This document shows positions 1-9,228 of a stretch of DNA of 64,000 bases, one piece after another. Below the pieces are notes generated by a model. It ran no database searches, was not told the DNA's origin, and saw only the letters and a list, made by a program, of their open reading frames with translations. Within the stretch, counting starts at the first letter, position 1; each line of letters begins with the position of its first letter. Made by a program: the position numbers and the translations under genes. Source of the DNA: Chryseobacterium sp. S0630 (GTDB lineage: Bacteria > Bacteroidota > Bacteroidia > Flavobacteriales > Weeksellaceae); the NCBI RefSeq assembly GCF_024158915.1, contig NZ_JAMZGF010000001.1:62001-126000 (forward strand), given 5' to 3'.

Positions 1-1
1 C

Positions 2-973
2 AAAGGAACTTACTCCTACATTGTAAAAAATGGTTTTATCTACAACTATAAAACCGATCAGGGTATTTTCAAAAAATTTAAATATACACAGGATAGGCTG
101 ACCACTGTAAAAGAAGTGCCTTATACCTATATCAGTGACATTGCCAGCTATGTTTGGATAGATAATAATACTTTGGTTATTGTTGGAGATACAGGTGATG
201 GTCAGCATATACGCTATAGTGTTTTCAATGCTGCTGACCTTAGTATTATCCGTCAGGGTGAGATTGAAGGATTTCAGCCTTTCCCAAATGCTTATAACTT
301 TTATTCACTAGGCGCTATGACGTATATGGATGGACAAATCTATTTGCAGTACAGCTTCCGTGATGGTAAATGGCTCACTCCGGAATTTTATAATTTTGCT
401 GTAATAGATTATAATACCTTCAAAGTAAAAAATTCCATAACAGATAACCGAAGTTCCGGGGTAGCCAATGGTTCTCCCTATTTCAAAACTACTTTTACAA
501 AAGATAAAGAAGCTTTTTATTACACATGCTTTCCACGTGCAGGAGCTGGAACAAGTGATATTTTCCTTTTCAGGGCTCTTAAAGGCGCAACTTCGCCGGA
601 TGCAGGATATCAGATCAATCTTACCAATCTTGTTGGTGGGAAGCCTCTGGAAACAGTTATCGATTATATCGGTAACAATAAAATGGTAGTTCTGTACCGT
701 GATCAGGCATTAGGAGGCAGCTACAATGGTCGGTATGCTATTATAGATATCGAAACCAAACAGTTGGTAAGGGTTCTGGACGAATTGCCGGGAGATGAAC
801 CTTACGAACAAGGTATGTTTGTTCAGAATAACAAATTATACATTGCTGTAAATGCCAGTAAAGGAGGAAACTATGTCTGGATTTATGACCAGCAAACGGA
901 TAAGATAACCAAAGGAATGAAGCTTCCCAACAGTATTTCCGGATTTGCCCGTTTCGATAAATTTTATGACTAA
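2..973 (+). CDS. DUF4374-like exported protein, 5' end outside the window
   Basis: The frame is open from base 2, so the start lies upstream; about 323 residues are visible before the TAA at 971-973. The protein is a run of short beta-strand blocks rich in aromatics (for example YVWIDNNTLVIVGDTGDG and VWIYDQQTDKITKG), which suggests a beta-propeller. This pattern resembles DUF4374 proteins of Bacteroidota, which often sit beside TonB-dependent receptors and PepSY proteins. Here a receptor and a PepSY protein converge on it from the right, which fits an iron or siderophore uptake locus. The family call is by resemblance only, and the molecular function is unknown. No signal peptide can be assessed because the N-terminus is missing. 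Confidence 0.55.
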   Translation, partial: KGTYSYIVKNGFIYNYKTDQGIFKKFKYTQDRLTTVKEVPYTYISDIASYVWIDNNTLVIVGDTGDGQHIRYSVFNAADLSIIRQGEIEGFQPFPNAYNFYSLGAMTYMDGQIYLQYSFRDGKWLTPEFYNFAVIDYNTFKVKNSITDNRSSGVANGSPYFKTTFTKDKEAFYYTCFPRAGAGTSDIFLFRALKGATSPDAGYQINLTNLVGGKPLETVIDYIGNNKMVVLYRDQALGGSYNGRYAIIDIETKQLVRVLDELPGDEPYEQGMFVQNNKLYIAVNASKGGNYVWIYDQQTDKITKGMKLPNSISGFARFDKFYD

Positions 974-1020
974 TTATAGCGTATAAATTTCGTAGAAAAT
1001 ATAAAATGTTTATTTGATTG

Positions 1021-1056
1021 AAAACCGGGTCTCAAAAATTTTTGAGACCCGGTTTT
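1021..1056. terminator. Perfect 36-base palindrome, bidirectional terminator
   Basis: Each arm is 18 bases with an AT-rich centre and a GC core (CCGGGTCTC / GAGACCCGG), flanked by A and T runs. It lies between the end of the DUF4374-like gene and the end of the convergent receptor gene, so it can stop transcription from both sides. Confidence 0.85.
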
Positions 1057-1106
1057 TTGTAAATGATTACCGATTATTCTAAGCTGTCTGAGAGGTTTTA
1101 TTTCTT

Positions 1107-3230
1107 TTAAAGCTTATAATTGAATGACAGCGTTACCACACGGCTGTCCAGATTGTATTTTTGTCGGATGGTAGAGCTGAAGTTATTTCCTGTTACACGG
1201 TAATTATTGGTCTTTAATAAATCAGTTACGGCAAGCTTTACGGTTGCTTTATCCTTTAATAATGTTTTAGAAACCCCCAGTGTCAGGTCAAAATAAGCAT
1301 CACGGATAAACAAGCCAATATTAGATTTCGAAAAATACTGTCCATTAGCCTCTGCTTTCAATCCTTTTGCAATGCTGAAGCTGTTTTGTGCGTTCAACGT
1401 AAATGCCAGTTGTGAACTGTTGACCGAGTAATTCTGGTAGTTACCCTTATATTCACTGTTGAATACATTCAGCATAGAAGTAAGCGACCACCATTTAAAA
1501 AGCTTTGTAGTAGCCGTAATATTGGCACCATATACATAAGATTTGTTCAGGTTATCCTGAGTTTTTACCAGGATTCCTGTGTCTGGCTGATAGTTGTATA
1601 CCTCTGTCATTACATCATTTGTAACACTAAAATAGGCTGATGCAATAATGTATTTGCCCCAGGTATATCCCAATTCTGTTGCGTGGGTAAATTCCGGATT
1701 CAGATTCGGGTTTCCTTGCCAGTAGTTGAAAGGATCATCATAAAAACGAAACGGATTCAAATCGAAGTGGCTTGGCCTGTTGATTCTTTTACTGTATGAG
1801 GCATAAAACCCATGTTGATCATTCATCTGGTATTTTACTGATGCACTTGGGAAAAGGTTTGTATAATCTCTTTTTCGTTGTTCCTTGGAAGTTTTCTGGT
1901 TGATATCCGTATGGGTTATTTCTGTTCTCAACCCCAGCTGAAATGTCCATTTCGTAAGATTAAGTTTGTAGTTGGCATACAATGCATGTATCTGCTCTTT
2001 GTATGCATATTCATTACTTGCTTTATCATCATTAATCCATTCTTCACCCTGTTGTATAAAATATTCCGAAGGATTGTTATTAGACTTTATAGTCGACTTT
2101 AATCCTGTTTCCAGATTATGCATTTCGCTGAAAGGCAGCGTAAAGTCTGCCTTAGCATTGAAAACTTTCAGGCGGGAAGCAATGCTACCTCTTCTATTGT
2201 TGAATTTCTCTGTTCCCAGATTCACCAATACATCTGAAATCTGATTCTGATTTGAAGAAAAACGTGAAGTTTCGTATTCCAGATCCACATCTACCTTATA
2301 ATCCTTATCATTGAAGATATGGGTACCCTTTAAATTATAAGTATAATCGTACCAGTTTTCTTTGCTTTTATTATCTGAAAGTACATGAGCAAACAGGTTG
2401 TCTATCGGCTGAAATATTCTGTTTTCCCCTTTCGAAAAATCTTCATATCTCCCTATTTTAGCATCAAATAAAGCCCCAATAGTTGTTTTATCACTAAAAG
2501 CATAATCAGCGCCAAATTTAAAGTTATTAGAAGTTAAAGGCTCATTGGTCATGGAGTTCTGATCTGTTCTCCGGGTCATTTGCTGAGGTTGATTCTCATC
2601 GAAGAAAATCTGACTAAAGTCCCGTTTTTCTTCTTCCCCACGAAAAGTATAGCTGTAATCTCCGTGTAGAGAGAGTTTATTGTGAGTATAGTTCAGGCTC
2701 AATCCTGTATTTATTCTGTTTTTACGACCTCTTCCTCCGTTAAGATAATAGTTGCCACTCAATCCTTCTGATGAGCTTTTTTTCAGTACAATATTGATGA
2801 TGCCCGCATTTCCAGCAGCATCGTATTTAGACGAAGGATTGGCAATTATTTCAATATTTTTTACCAGTGTGGAATTGGTAGAACGTAACAGGTTGGCAAG
2901 CTCTTTTGCCGACAGTGAGCTCAGCTTACCGTTAATCATTACACTTACTCCTTTTTTGCCCCGTAATGAGAGTTCACCTTCTTGCGAAACGACCACACCG
3001 GGTGTTTTGCCAAGCAATTCCAAAACTGTGGTACCATCAGACAATACACTATTCTCTACATTAAAAATCATTTTATCAGCTTTTTGCTGAAAAACGGCTT
3101 TGCTCCCTCTTACTACGATGCCACTAATCTCTGAGATTTTATCTGTCTGTAAAGAATCGTTCTGACTTTCTGTCTGTCCGTAGGCATTCAGGCTCGCCAT
3201 TAAAGGGAGCCATATATAGTGTTTCTTCAT
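1107..3230 (-). CDS. TonB-dependent outer-membrane receptor
   Basis: The 707-residue protein has an N-terminal signal peptide ending near NAYGQT. A plug domain follows at about residues 60-150, with the typical stretch LRGKKGVSVMINGKLS and a conserved SKYDAAGNAGIINIVL segment. The rest is a long series of amphipathic beta strands, as in the 22-strand barrel of TonB receptors, ending in a strand with LSFNYKL. No carboxypeptidase-like (CarboxypepD) repeat precedes the plug. The start lies 10 bases after the stop of the PepSY gene, so the two are probably one operon. The substrate cannot be read from the sequence; the PepSY partner suggests a ferric chelate. Confidence 0.85.
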   Translation of the reverse strand: MKKHYIWLPLMASLNAYGQTESQNDSLQTDKISEISGIVVRGSKAVFQQKADKMIFNVENSVLSDGTTVLELLGKTPGVVVSQEGELSLRGKKGVSVMINGKLSSLSAKELANLLRSTNSTLVKNIEIIANPSSKYDAAGNAGIINIVLKKSSSEGLSGNYYLNGGRGRKNRINTGLSLNYTHNKLSLHGDYSYTFRGEEEKRDFSQIFFDENQPQQMTRRTDQNSMTNEPLTSNNFKFGADYAFSDKTTIGALFDAKIGRYEDFSKGENRIFQPIDNLFAHVLSDNKSKENWYDYTYNLKGTHIFNDKDYKVDVDLEYETSRFSSNQNQISDVLVNLGTEKFNNRRGSIASRLKVFNAKADFTLPFSEMHNLETGLKSTIKSNNNPSEYFIQQGEEWINDDKASNEYAYKEQIHALYANYKLNLTKWTFQLGLRTEITHTDINQKTSKEQRKRDYTNLFPSASVKYQMNDQHGFYASYSKRINRPSHFDLNPFRFYDDPFNYWQGNPNLNPEFTHATELGYTWGKYIIASAYFSVTNDVMTEVYNYQPDTGILVKTQDNLNKSYVYGANITATTKLFKWWSLTSMLNVFNSEYKGNYQNYSVNSSQLAFTLNAQNSFSIAKGLKAEANGQYFSKSNIGLFIRDAYFDLTLGVSKTLLKDKATVKLAVTDLLKTNNYRVTGNNFSSTIRQKYNLDSRVVTLSFNYKL

Positions 3231-3240
3231 GATAATAGAT

Positions 3241-4449
3241 TTAGGTTGTTGGTTTTTTTTTATTTTTTCTGCCCCACCAGATCATAAATCCGGTTATGGG
3301 CAATGAGGCACAGAATAAACTCATAATAAAGGCCAGAATTTTTCCGGGCATTCCGAAAAAAGCTCCCACATGAAGATCATATGTAGCATCTGTAGCCCTT
3401 TCTGCCATAGGTTTGTCTTCGTGGGGATGGTTAAATAAAAGCTTCCCCGAATGTTCATCGAAAATCATCATCGAAGACTCGGCATAAGTAAACTCTTTAT
3501 CCTTGATCCAGATGCTTAAATTATCGTGTTTGTGATCTGCTTCAGCATGGTCTTCCAGATCAATTCCAAAAGAATAAGCTTTCGGATAATGAGTTTTTAC
3601 CTGTTCTATAATACGGTCTATGGTGGTTACAGTCTCCACAGATTCCGGAGCTGTTGTTTTATATTGACTGAAATCTGGGGTAGCAGTGGAAAAGCCATTC
3701 AGTAATGCATATACCCATACTTGCGTAATCCGAAACGAATACATAATACCCGTGATGGCTACAACAAACGCAAGAAAAGAGGCATAAAACCCAAGGATAT
3801 TGTGTACATCGTAATTTTTACGTCGCCAGCCTTTTACTTTCTCCCAACGGAACCATAGACGCTGTTGACGCATTTTTTTATTCTTCGGCCACCATAGAAT
3901 AATTCCCGTAATCAGCATTATGACAAAGATAATGGTAGATACTCCCACGATAGTACCGCCAATTTTATTGCTTAGCAGCAACGAGCGGTGCAGAGTCATG
4001 CAGATAAAGAAAGGATTATTTTTTACATCATATATGGCGAGTACCTTCCCGGTATATTGGTTTACATAAACGTTTTTATAAACGATGAAGGTATTGAAGT
4101 GATTCCAGCCCTCTTCATTAACTTTAATCAATCCGAACTGATAAGAGCGGGCAGGATCTATAGGAATCGTTACTTCATCTGTTTTTACGATTTCATTTTT
4201 CAGCTGGGCATTCACAATATCTTTTAGCTCGCGTATAGGAATCGGTTTCTTATGCTGAATATCTTTTTCTCCATGGAAGGTTGTTTCCTTACGCAATGCA
4301 GCGGTAATGTCTTCATTGAAAACAAAAAATGCACCTGACAAAGAAACTATTAGTACAATGATACCTGATAATAATCCGAGCCATAAATGAGCTTTCAGAA
4401 TATATTTTTTGAAGGTTCCTTTGGATTTTTTATGACCGGTCTTCTGCAT
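3241..4449 (-). CDS. PepSY-associated transmembrane protein
   Basis: I start the gene at ATG 4449 (402 residues, MQKTGHKKSKG). A GTG at 4488 is also in frame but coincides with the predicted -7 promoter box. The protein has a first membrane helix (HLWLGLLSGIIVLIVSL), a large periplasmic part with PepSY-like sections, two further hydrophobic segments in the middle and a last helix near the C-terminus with ITGFMIWWGRK. This is the PepSY_TM arrangement of proteins found with siderophore receptors in Bacteroidota, where some act as inner-membrane ferric-siderophore reductases. It is the first gene of the pair with the TonB-dependent receptor. The reductase role is inference from context. Confidence 0.8.
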   Translation of the reverse strand: MQKTGHKKSKGTFKKYILKAHLWLGLLSGIIVLIVSLSGAFFVFNEDITAALRKETTFHGEKDIQHKKPIPIRELKDIVNAQLKNEIVKTDEVTIPIDPARSYQFGLIKVNEEGWNHFNTFIVYKNVYVNQYTGKVLAIYDVKNNPFFICMTLHRSLLLSNKIGGTIVGVSTIIFVIMLITGIILWWPKNKKMRQQRLWFRWEKVKGWRRKNYDVHNILGFYASFLAFVVAITGIMYSFRITQVWVYALLNGFSTATPDFSQYKTTAPESVETVTTIDRIIEQVKTHYPKAYSFGIDLEDHAEADHKHDNLSIWIKDKEFTYAESSMMIFDEHSGKLLFNHPHEDKPMAERATDATYDLHVGAFFGMPGKILAFIMSLFCASLPITGFMIWWGRKNKKKPTT

Positions 4450-4487
4450 TTTATATCTATTTAGTCTTATTAAAAATAAATAAGCCA

Positions 4488-4495
4488 CAAATATA
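4488..4495 (-). promoter_or_regulatory. -7 box TATATTTG for the PepSY/receptor operon
   Basis: Read on the minus strand this matches the Bacteroidota TAnnTTTG element. It would place the transcript start near 4484, about 35 bases before ATG 4449. No clear TTG -33 element is present. Confidence 0.45.
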
Positions 4496-4731
4496 ACTTT
4501 ATTTATATTAATTCTAAACAGCGAGATAACTTTATTTCTCCTTTAAAACCTGATTTTTATTAGGATGTATGCAATCTGAACAACATAGAAATCTTAATAG
4601 CTTTGAAGAACCTCTCTCAATGCTCTTTTATTAATATGTTTTTAGTTATGCTTATTTATATAGAAAATCATTAATGTAACTTTCAGATTTTCAAAATACT
4701 ATATTGTTTACTTTTACTCCAAAAACACACC

Positions 4732-4913
4732 ATGCTGATCAAAATTTATGGAAGTGCCATTCATGGAGTGGCTGCACAGACCATTACTATTGAAGTGAAT
4801 GTAGATACCGGAGGAGTAGGGTATCATCTCGTAGGGCTTCCTGATAACGCTATTAAGGAAAGCAGTTATAGAATTTCTGCAGCCCTGAAAAATGTAGGAT
4901 TTAAAATTCCTGG
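4732..4913 (+). pseudogene. yifB: comM/yifB 5' fragment, cut by the transposon
   Basis: The first 60 codons encode the N-terminal domain of the YifB/ComM magnesium-chelatase-like AAA+ protein (AIHGVAAQTITIEVNVDTG, VGLPDNAIKES, ISAALKNVGFKIPG). At 4914 the transposon begins, and the frame runs only seven more residues before a TGA at 4933-4935. The matching C-terminal part is at 20214-20897. In intact family members, KKITINMAP-type sequence and then the Walker A motif follow at this point. Both are absent here and nowhere else in the window. ComM is a branch-migration helicase that helps integrate DNA during natural transformation, so this copy should be non-functional. Confidence 0.9.
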
Positions 4914-4941
4914 TGTCAATTACAAAAGTAAATGATAATAT
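4914..4941 (+). repeat. Left terminal inverted repeat of the Tn7-like element
   Basis: It matches the right end at 22 of the first 28 positions, starting with TGT and containing TGATAA at positions 20-25. The base before it is the last base of the yifB sequence, after codons for FKIP and the first two bases of a Gly codon. Confidence 0.85.
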
Positions 4942-4981
4942 ACAACTAAAAATGATAAAATTATAACATTCATGATAATAT
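4922..4981 (+). repeat. Three phased TnsB-type binding sites, left end
   Basis: Three 20-base units start at 4922, 4942 and 4962. Each has TGATAA at the same place (4933, 4953, 4973). The first two also share the preceding ACAA and AAA blocks, and the third is more diverged. Unit one (ACAAAAGTAAATGATAAT) differs by one base in 18 from a site in the right end. Tn7 ends carry comparable arrays of TnsB sites; the assignment to TnsB is by position and repetition. Confidence 0.75.
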
Positions 4982-5087
4982 CATTGTATTAATACAACAT
5001 GAAATACCGTGTTTTTACTGAATGTTTATTCACTAATTTTTAAGAATTTTAGTGCAATTGTTTATTTTCTCAAAAATAATACATGAA

Positions 5088-5103
5088 TTACGGTTTACCG
5101 TAA
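5088..5103. promoter_or_regulatory. Palindrome upstream of qatA, possible operator
   Basis: TTACGG and CCGTAA flank a 4-base TTTA loop. It lies 21 bases before the -7 box of qatA, over the expected -33 region, so a bound regulator could block or aid RNA polymerase. There is no T run after it, so it is not a good terminator. Confidence 0.3.
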
Positions 5104-5124
5104 AAAGTTATAAAGATTAGATTT

Positions 5125-5132
5125 TAATTTTG
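5125..5132 (+). promoter_or_regulatory. -7 box TAATTTTG for the qat operon
   Basis: It matches TAnnTTTG and lies 17 bases before ATG 5150. No TTG is seen at the proper distance upstream. Confidence 0.4.
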
Positions 5133-5149
5133 ATATAAATCACTAAAGT

Positions 5150-7003
5150 ATGTGGAATGACAACGAATCTCTTTCAGACTATATTGATTATAGTTATTTA
5201 ATGAAAGCAGTTACAACAATAATTGATAAAGATAGTCTATTACCTTGTAGTATCGGAATATATGGAGATTGGGGAAGTGGAAAGTCTAGTTTAATGAAAA
5301 TGATTGAAAAAAAATACGAAAATGAAAAAAATATTTTGGTAATTAAATTTAACGGATGGTTATTTGAGGGATACGAAGATGCAAAATCTGTATTAATGGG
5401 TCGAATTGTAGATGAAATAATAAACAAACGAACATTTTCAGAGAAAGCTATTAAATATGCGGCTAAATTATTAAAAAGAATAGATTGGATTAAAGTTGCA
5501 GGATCATCGTTGAAATATGGAATGAGTTTTTTAACATTAGGACCGGTAGGACTTGCTGGGGTGTCATTGGCTGATGCAATGGGTAAAATGAGTGATGGGG
5601 ATTATGAAAAATATATAAAAGAAAGACAAGGAAAAGAAATGGAAGACTCAGACGAGAGTCTGAGAAATAATATCCAGGAATTTCACAAAAATTTTGAATC
5701 ACTTATTGATGAAACAAAAATAGACAAAATTATAGTATTTATAGATGATCTTGATCGTTGTTCTCCAGATACAATAATAGGTACTCTTGAAGCGATTAAG
5801 CTTTTTTTATTTACTAAGAAAACGGCTTTTGTAATTGGAGCAGATGAAAGATTAATCAAATATGCTGTTAAAAGAAGATTTCCTGAATTAGCTGGAGAAA
5901 ATCTTGAGATAGGTAGAGATTATCTAGAAAAATTAATTCAATATCCTATTCGAATTCCTCCTTTAAATAAAATAGAATTAACGACATATGTTAATTTGTT
6001 ATTTTCTCAATTATATTCTGTAGATACAGTTGACTTTGAATTGAGAAGAAATGAGGTTATAAAGGCAAAATCAACAAATGGATTTGATTTTGCCTTAGAT
6101 CAAAATAATATTTCTGATTTTTTTCATATCGGTAATCAGGAGTTTGAGGATGCAATTGCTCTTTGTTCTCAGATAGTACCGGTTTTGAGTACTGGTTTAA
6201 ATGGAAACCCTAGACAAGCAAAAAGATTTCTTAATACCCTGTTAATAAGAATTAGCATGGCTTCTGCAAAAGGGATAGAATTAAAGAAAAGGGTGCTTGC
6301 AAAATTAATGTTGTTAGAATATTTTAAGCCAGAAACATTTACAGATTTCCATGATATTCAAGCAGGGAACAATGGTGCTATTCCTCTGATAGATAAATTA
6401 GAAACAATTACTTATGGACAGGAAAATGCTGAGCCTAAGGATATATCAGAAGGAGATGAAGCAAGCTCAGAAGAGAAAATATTATTAGAAGATAATTGGA
6501 TTGTTGAGTGGATCCAAAGTGAGCCTAAATTAGGAAAAGAAAATTTACAACCTTACTTCTATTTCTCTAGAGATAAATTAACAATTAGCGCAGTTAATTT
6601 TCAGCGTATGACTCCAAAGGCACAAGAAACAATTCGGAGATTATTAGGTGATTCTGAAATAGCTCGTAAATCTGCAATAAAATCACTAAGTACATTATCT
6701 TCTAGCGAAGCAGCATCTGTTTTTGAAGCTTTGACAGAAAAGGTGAAGCAGGAAGAAAACCTTAATGACAGCAAAGCTTTTAAAGCATTATTTTATTTAT
6801 GTGAGGAAAAATCAGATTTGAAATCACAAGCCATTACTTTTCTTACAAAATATCCAGACCATAAATTACCACTAATCGCTATAACACTTACTGATAGGTT
6901 ATTGAAAACTTCTAATCCCGAAGCTTTAAACCATCTTCTTAATATATGGAGTAAATCTGCTAATGAAAATTTTGCAAAGATTGTTAGAAAAAAAATAAAA
7001 TAA
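5150..7003 (+). CDS. qatA: QatA, KAP-family P-loop ATPase of the Qat anti-phage system
   Basis: The 617-residue protein has a Walker A motif GDWGSGKSS at residues 39-47 and a Walker B segment VFIDDLDRCSPD near residue 200. It also has the KAP signature region with GNPRQAKRFLNTL further on. KAP NTPases usually carry membrane helices inserted between the two Walker motifs; here a short hydrophobic Gly-rich stretch lies near residues 120-145. The C-terminal third is helical and charged. It is the first gene of a four-gene operon with the fixed order ATPase, QatB, QueC-like protein and TatD-like protein, which defines Qat. The family role is defence against phage; the mechanism is not established from sequence. 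ATG 5150 gives good spacing from the -7 box. Confidence 0.9.
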   Translation: MWNDNESLSDYIDYSYLMKAVTTIIDKDSLLPCSIGIYGDWGSGKSSLMKMIEKKYENEKNILVIKFNGWLFEGYEDAKSVLMGRIVDEIINKRTFSEKAIKYAAKLLKRIDWIKVAGSSLKYGMSFLTLGPVGLAGVSLADAMGKMSDGDYEKYIKERQGKEMEDSDESLRNNIQEFHKNFESLIDETKIDKIIVFIDDLDRCSPDTIIGTLEAIKLFLFTKKTAFVIGADERLIKYAVKRRFPELAGENLEIGRDYLEKLIQYPIRIPPLNKIELTTYVNLLFSQLYSVDTVDFELRRNEVIKAKSTNGFDFALDQNNISDFFHIGNQEFEDAIALCSQIVPVLSTGLNGNPRQAKRFLNTLLIRISMASAKGIELKKRVLAKLMLLEYFKPETFTDFHDIQAGNNGAIPLIDKLETITYGQENAEPKDISEGDEASSEEKILLEDNWIVEWIQSEPKLGKENLQPYFYFSRDKLTISAVNFQRMTPKAQETIRRLLGDSEIARKSAIKSLSTLSSSEAASVFEALTEKVKQEENLNDSKAFKALFYLCEEKSDLKSQAITFLTKYPDHKLPLIAITLTDRLLKTSNPEALNHLLNIWSKSANENFAKIVRKKIK

Positions 7004-7013
7004 TTAATAAATT

Positions 7014-7889
7014 ATGGGAACATCAGCTTCAAACGGAGGGCCAACAGGATCTCCACCTCTTTTACCTGATTGGTTTAATCCTAATCCACCGGAAAGAGAA
7101 CAAAATGAACAACCGGAAACCGAAAATAATGATCTTGAAACTGATACTGCAAATAACGATCAGCAAGAAGAACAACCTCAAGATGAAACTCTTGAGCAAA
7201 TAAATGCATTGAATCAATCCAAAGATTGGGGGAAATCTAAAGGAGCTCTAACTAGACTATCAAATGCAAGATCTGGAGCATCAATTAGAAAGGCTGGCAA
7301 AAACTATTTAAACAGTTTAGGCGGAAATAGAGGAGCAACAAGAGCCGCTGTGCAAGGTGTAATAACAGGTAAAAATTATGCTAGCTTCTTAGGAAGTATA
7401 GCTGAAGGAGGGATAGCAAATGCTTTACAGGGGTTAGGAATAGATGAGTTTATCGGAAGAACCTCGGAGGAGGTTTGTATAGCAATAGCTAATGCATTAG
7501 CACCAATTGGCGCAACAAATGATGAAGCTATAGCACGTGAAGCTCTTATCTCTACCTTAGACTCATTGTATGGGAAAATGCAAGAAGAAGGAAGTGACTT
7601 TACAAGTATAAACGAATTAAATCTAGAACAAATAAAAGATACACTTATTGAGTTTGTTAGTAACTATATTTTTAATAAATGGATGTATGAGCTTGGCGGA
7701 GCAATTGAAAGAGGTGATGTTACAGAAAGAGAAGTTATAAATTTAGAAATACAAGTTAAAGATTTTATTCAAGCTGAGACAATTGAGAGGTATCGAGATA
7801 TTCCAATTGAAACATTTAATTTGAATGATCGCGTGAATTATATAATAATAGAAGAAATTTTTCAAACTGCATACTCAACACTTGAATAA
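7014..7889 (+). CDS. qatB: QatB, Qat anti-phage system protein
   Basis: The 291-residue protein opens with MGTSASNGGPTGSPPLLPDW, the Gly/Ser/Pro-rich start typical of QatB. A very acidic, Gln/Glu-rich linker follows at about residues 25-65. Next is a Gly/Ala-rich stretch (GALTRLSNARSGASIRKAGKNY), and then a mainly helical C-terminal half. It has no catalytic motif that I recognise. It begins 10 bases after qatA and its stop overlaps the start of qatC by one base (TAATG), so the three genes should be translated together. The family function is unknown apart from its requirement as a Qat component. Confidence 0.88.
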   Translation: MGTSASNGGPTGSPPLLPDWFNPNPPEREQNEQPETENNDLETDTANNDQQEEQPQDETLEQINALNQSKDWGKSKGALTRLSNARSGASIRKAGKNYLNSLGGNRGATRAAVQGVITGKNYASFLGSIAEGGIANALQGLGIDEFIGRTSEEVCIAIANALAPIGATNDEAIAREALISTLDSLYGKMQEEGSDFTSINELNLEQIKDTLIEFVSNYIFNKWMYELGGAIERGDVTEREVINLEIQVKDFIQAETIERYRDIPIETFNLNDRVNYIIIEEIFQTAYSTLE

Positions 7890-9220
7890 TGAAAACAAAA
7901 AATATAATAGTAAAAATACATAGCTCTGATACGTTTCAATACACTGAAGATCAGCAAGAAGACGTACTGGAAATTCAACTTGATCATACGGATGTGAATA
8001 AAATGGTCAAGGAAAATATATTAAGAGATCTAGGTCATTCAGGTCTAGTACCCAATAATGTAATTTATGACTTATTAAATTTTGCCCTTGCCATATACAC
8101 GATTGATCAGGTTGTATCAAGAAAGAATAATGGTTTTCAGGGATGGTCTAGATATTTCATTGTCAATTTTCCAGTACAAGATTTTGAAATTTGGGATGCT
8201 GTAAGTGAAGATTTTAACAAATATCTAAGCTTTTTAAGTGGAGATAGGTGGGAATTTATATTTAGGCAGAGTGAAGAAATTAGAGATTTTGTATTGCCAG
8301 AAAATAGAAATCCAAAAGGTATCACAAAAGTATCATTACTTTCAGGTGGTCTAGATTCATTTATTTGAGCAATAGATCTTTTATCAAATGGGGAGGTACC
8401 TTTTTTCGTAAGTCATCACAAAACTTCTGAAAGCAAAATTCAAGATAAAGTTTTAGGGGCTTTAAAAGCTCAGTTTGGCAATACAAGTTTTACATCTCAA
8501 AAATTTTGGGTACAGCCAAATCAAAAAAATTCTACAGCAGAAAAAGAGAACTCTTCAAGAGCACGTTCTTTCTTATTCATAACACTTGGGGTTGCCGTTG
8601 CTAATAGTATTGATGATAGTATTCAGATGATTCTTCCAGAAAATGGTCTTATTTCACTAAATATACCTCTTACAAAATCAAGGTTTAGTAGCCACAGTAC
8701 AAGAACTACCCATCCGTTTTTTGTGGATGGATTAAATAGTATATTTGAAAAATTAGGAATAAACAATAAAATTGAAAATCCTTATAGGTTTAAAACTAAG
8801 GGTGAAATGATATTGCAATGTGAAGACATTGACTTTTTAAAAGAACATATTGCCATAACCATGTCATGTTCCCATCCAGAGAATGGAAGATTTTTAGGAA
8901 GAGAACCTCTTAATTGTGGATATTGCGTTCCGTGCTTAATTCGCCAAGCATCCGAGTATCAAGCTGGAGAAATTTTCACATCCTATGCAATTGGAGATGT
9001 GAGAGAATCGGTTCCTACTCAAAAATATAAAAAAGGGTCTGATTATCGCGCATTTAAGATTGGATTAGAAAAATTATCAGATATTAATAATGAACATTCA
9101 CTAGCTTTGCAAATTATAAGATCAGGCCCTATTCCTTACTCCACTTTAAATGAGCTAAATGAATACATTTCAGTTTATAAAAGGGGCATGTCGGAAGTTG
9201 AACAATTTTTAAATAGTTAA
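7889..9220 (+). pseudogene. qatC: QatC, QueC-like protein with an in-frame TGA
   Basis: Read through, the frame gives 443 codons before the stop. One is TGA at 8366-8368, codon 160, directly after SGGLDSFI (residues 152-159). SGGLDS is the PP-loop ATP-binding motif of QueC-type enzymes. The next residues (AIDLLSNGEVPFF) continue the family sequence in the same frame with no indel. The C-terminal part keeps SSRARSFLF, STRTTHPFF and a Cys cluster (CSHPENG, then CGYCVPC) like the zinc site of QueC. Homologues often have Gly here, so GGA to TGA by one base change is the simplest explanation. The product would stop at 159 residues unless read through, or the base may be a sequencing error. An in-frame ATG at 8627 could restart only the C-terminal 197 residues. 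Confidence 0.85.
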
Positions 9221-9228
9221 AAAGCTTA

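Noticed and set aside
4450-4488. GTG 4488 as the start of the PepSY gene
   Set aside because: It coincides with a -7 promoter box, and ATG 4449 gives a good N-terminus.
4732-4935. An independent 67-residue gene
   Set aside because: It is the N-terminus of YifB/ComM. Its last seven residues come from the transposon end.
8366-8368. The qatC TGA as a selenocysteine or programmed stop
   Set aside because: Family members often have Gly, not Cys, at the aligned place. No stable hairpin follows, and no selenocysteine genes are in the window. A nonsense mutation or error is simpler.
7889-9220. Two separate genes (7889-8368 and 8627-9220)
   Set aside because: The frame is continuous in phase, and the amino acids between the parts match the QatC family, so this is one gene interrupted by a stop.
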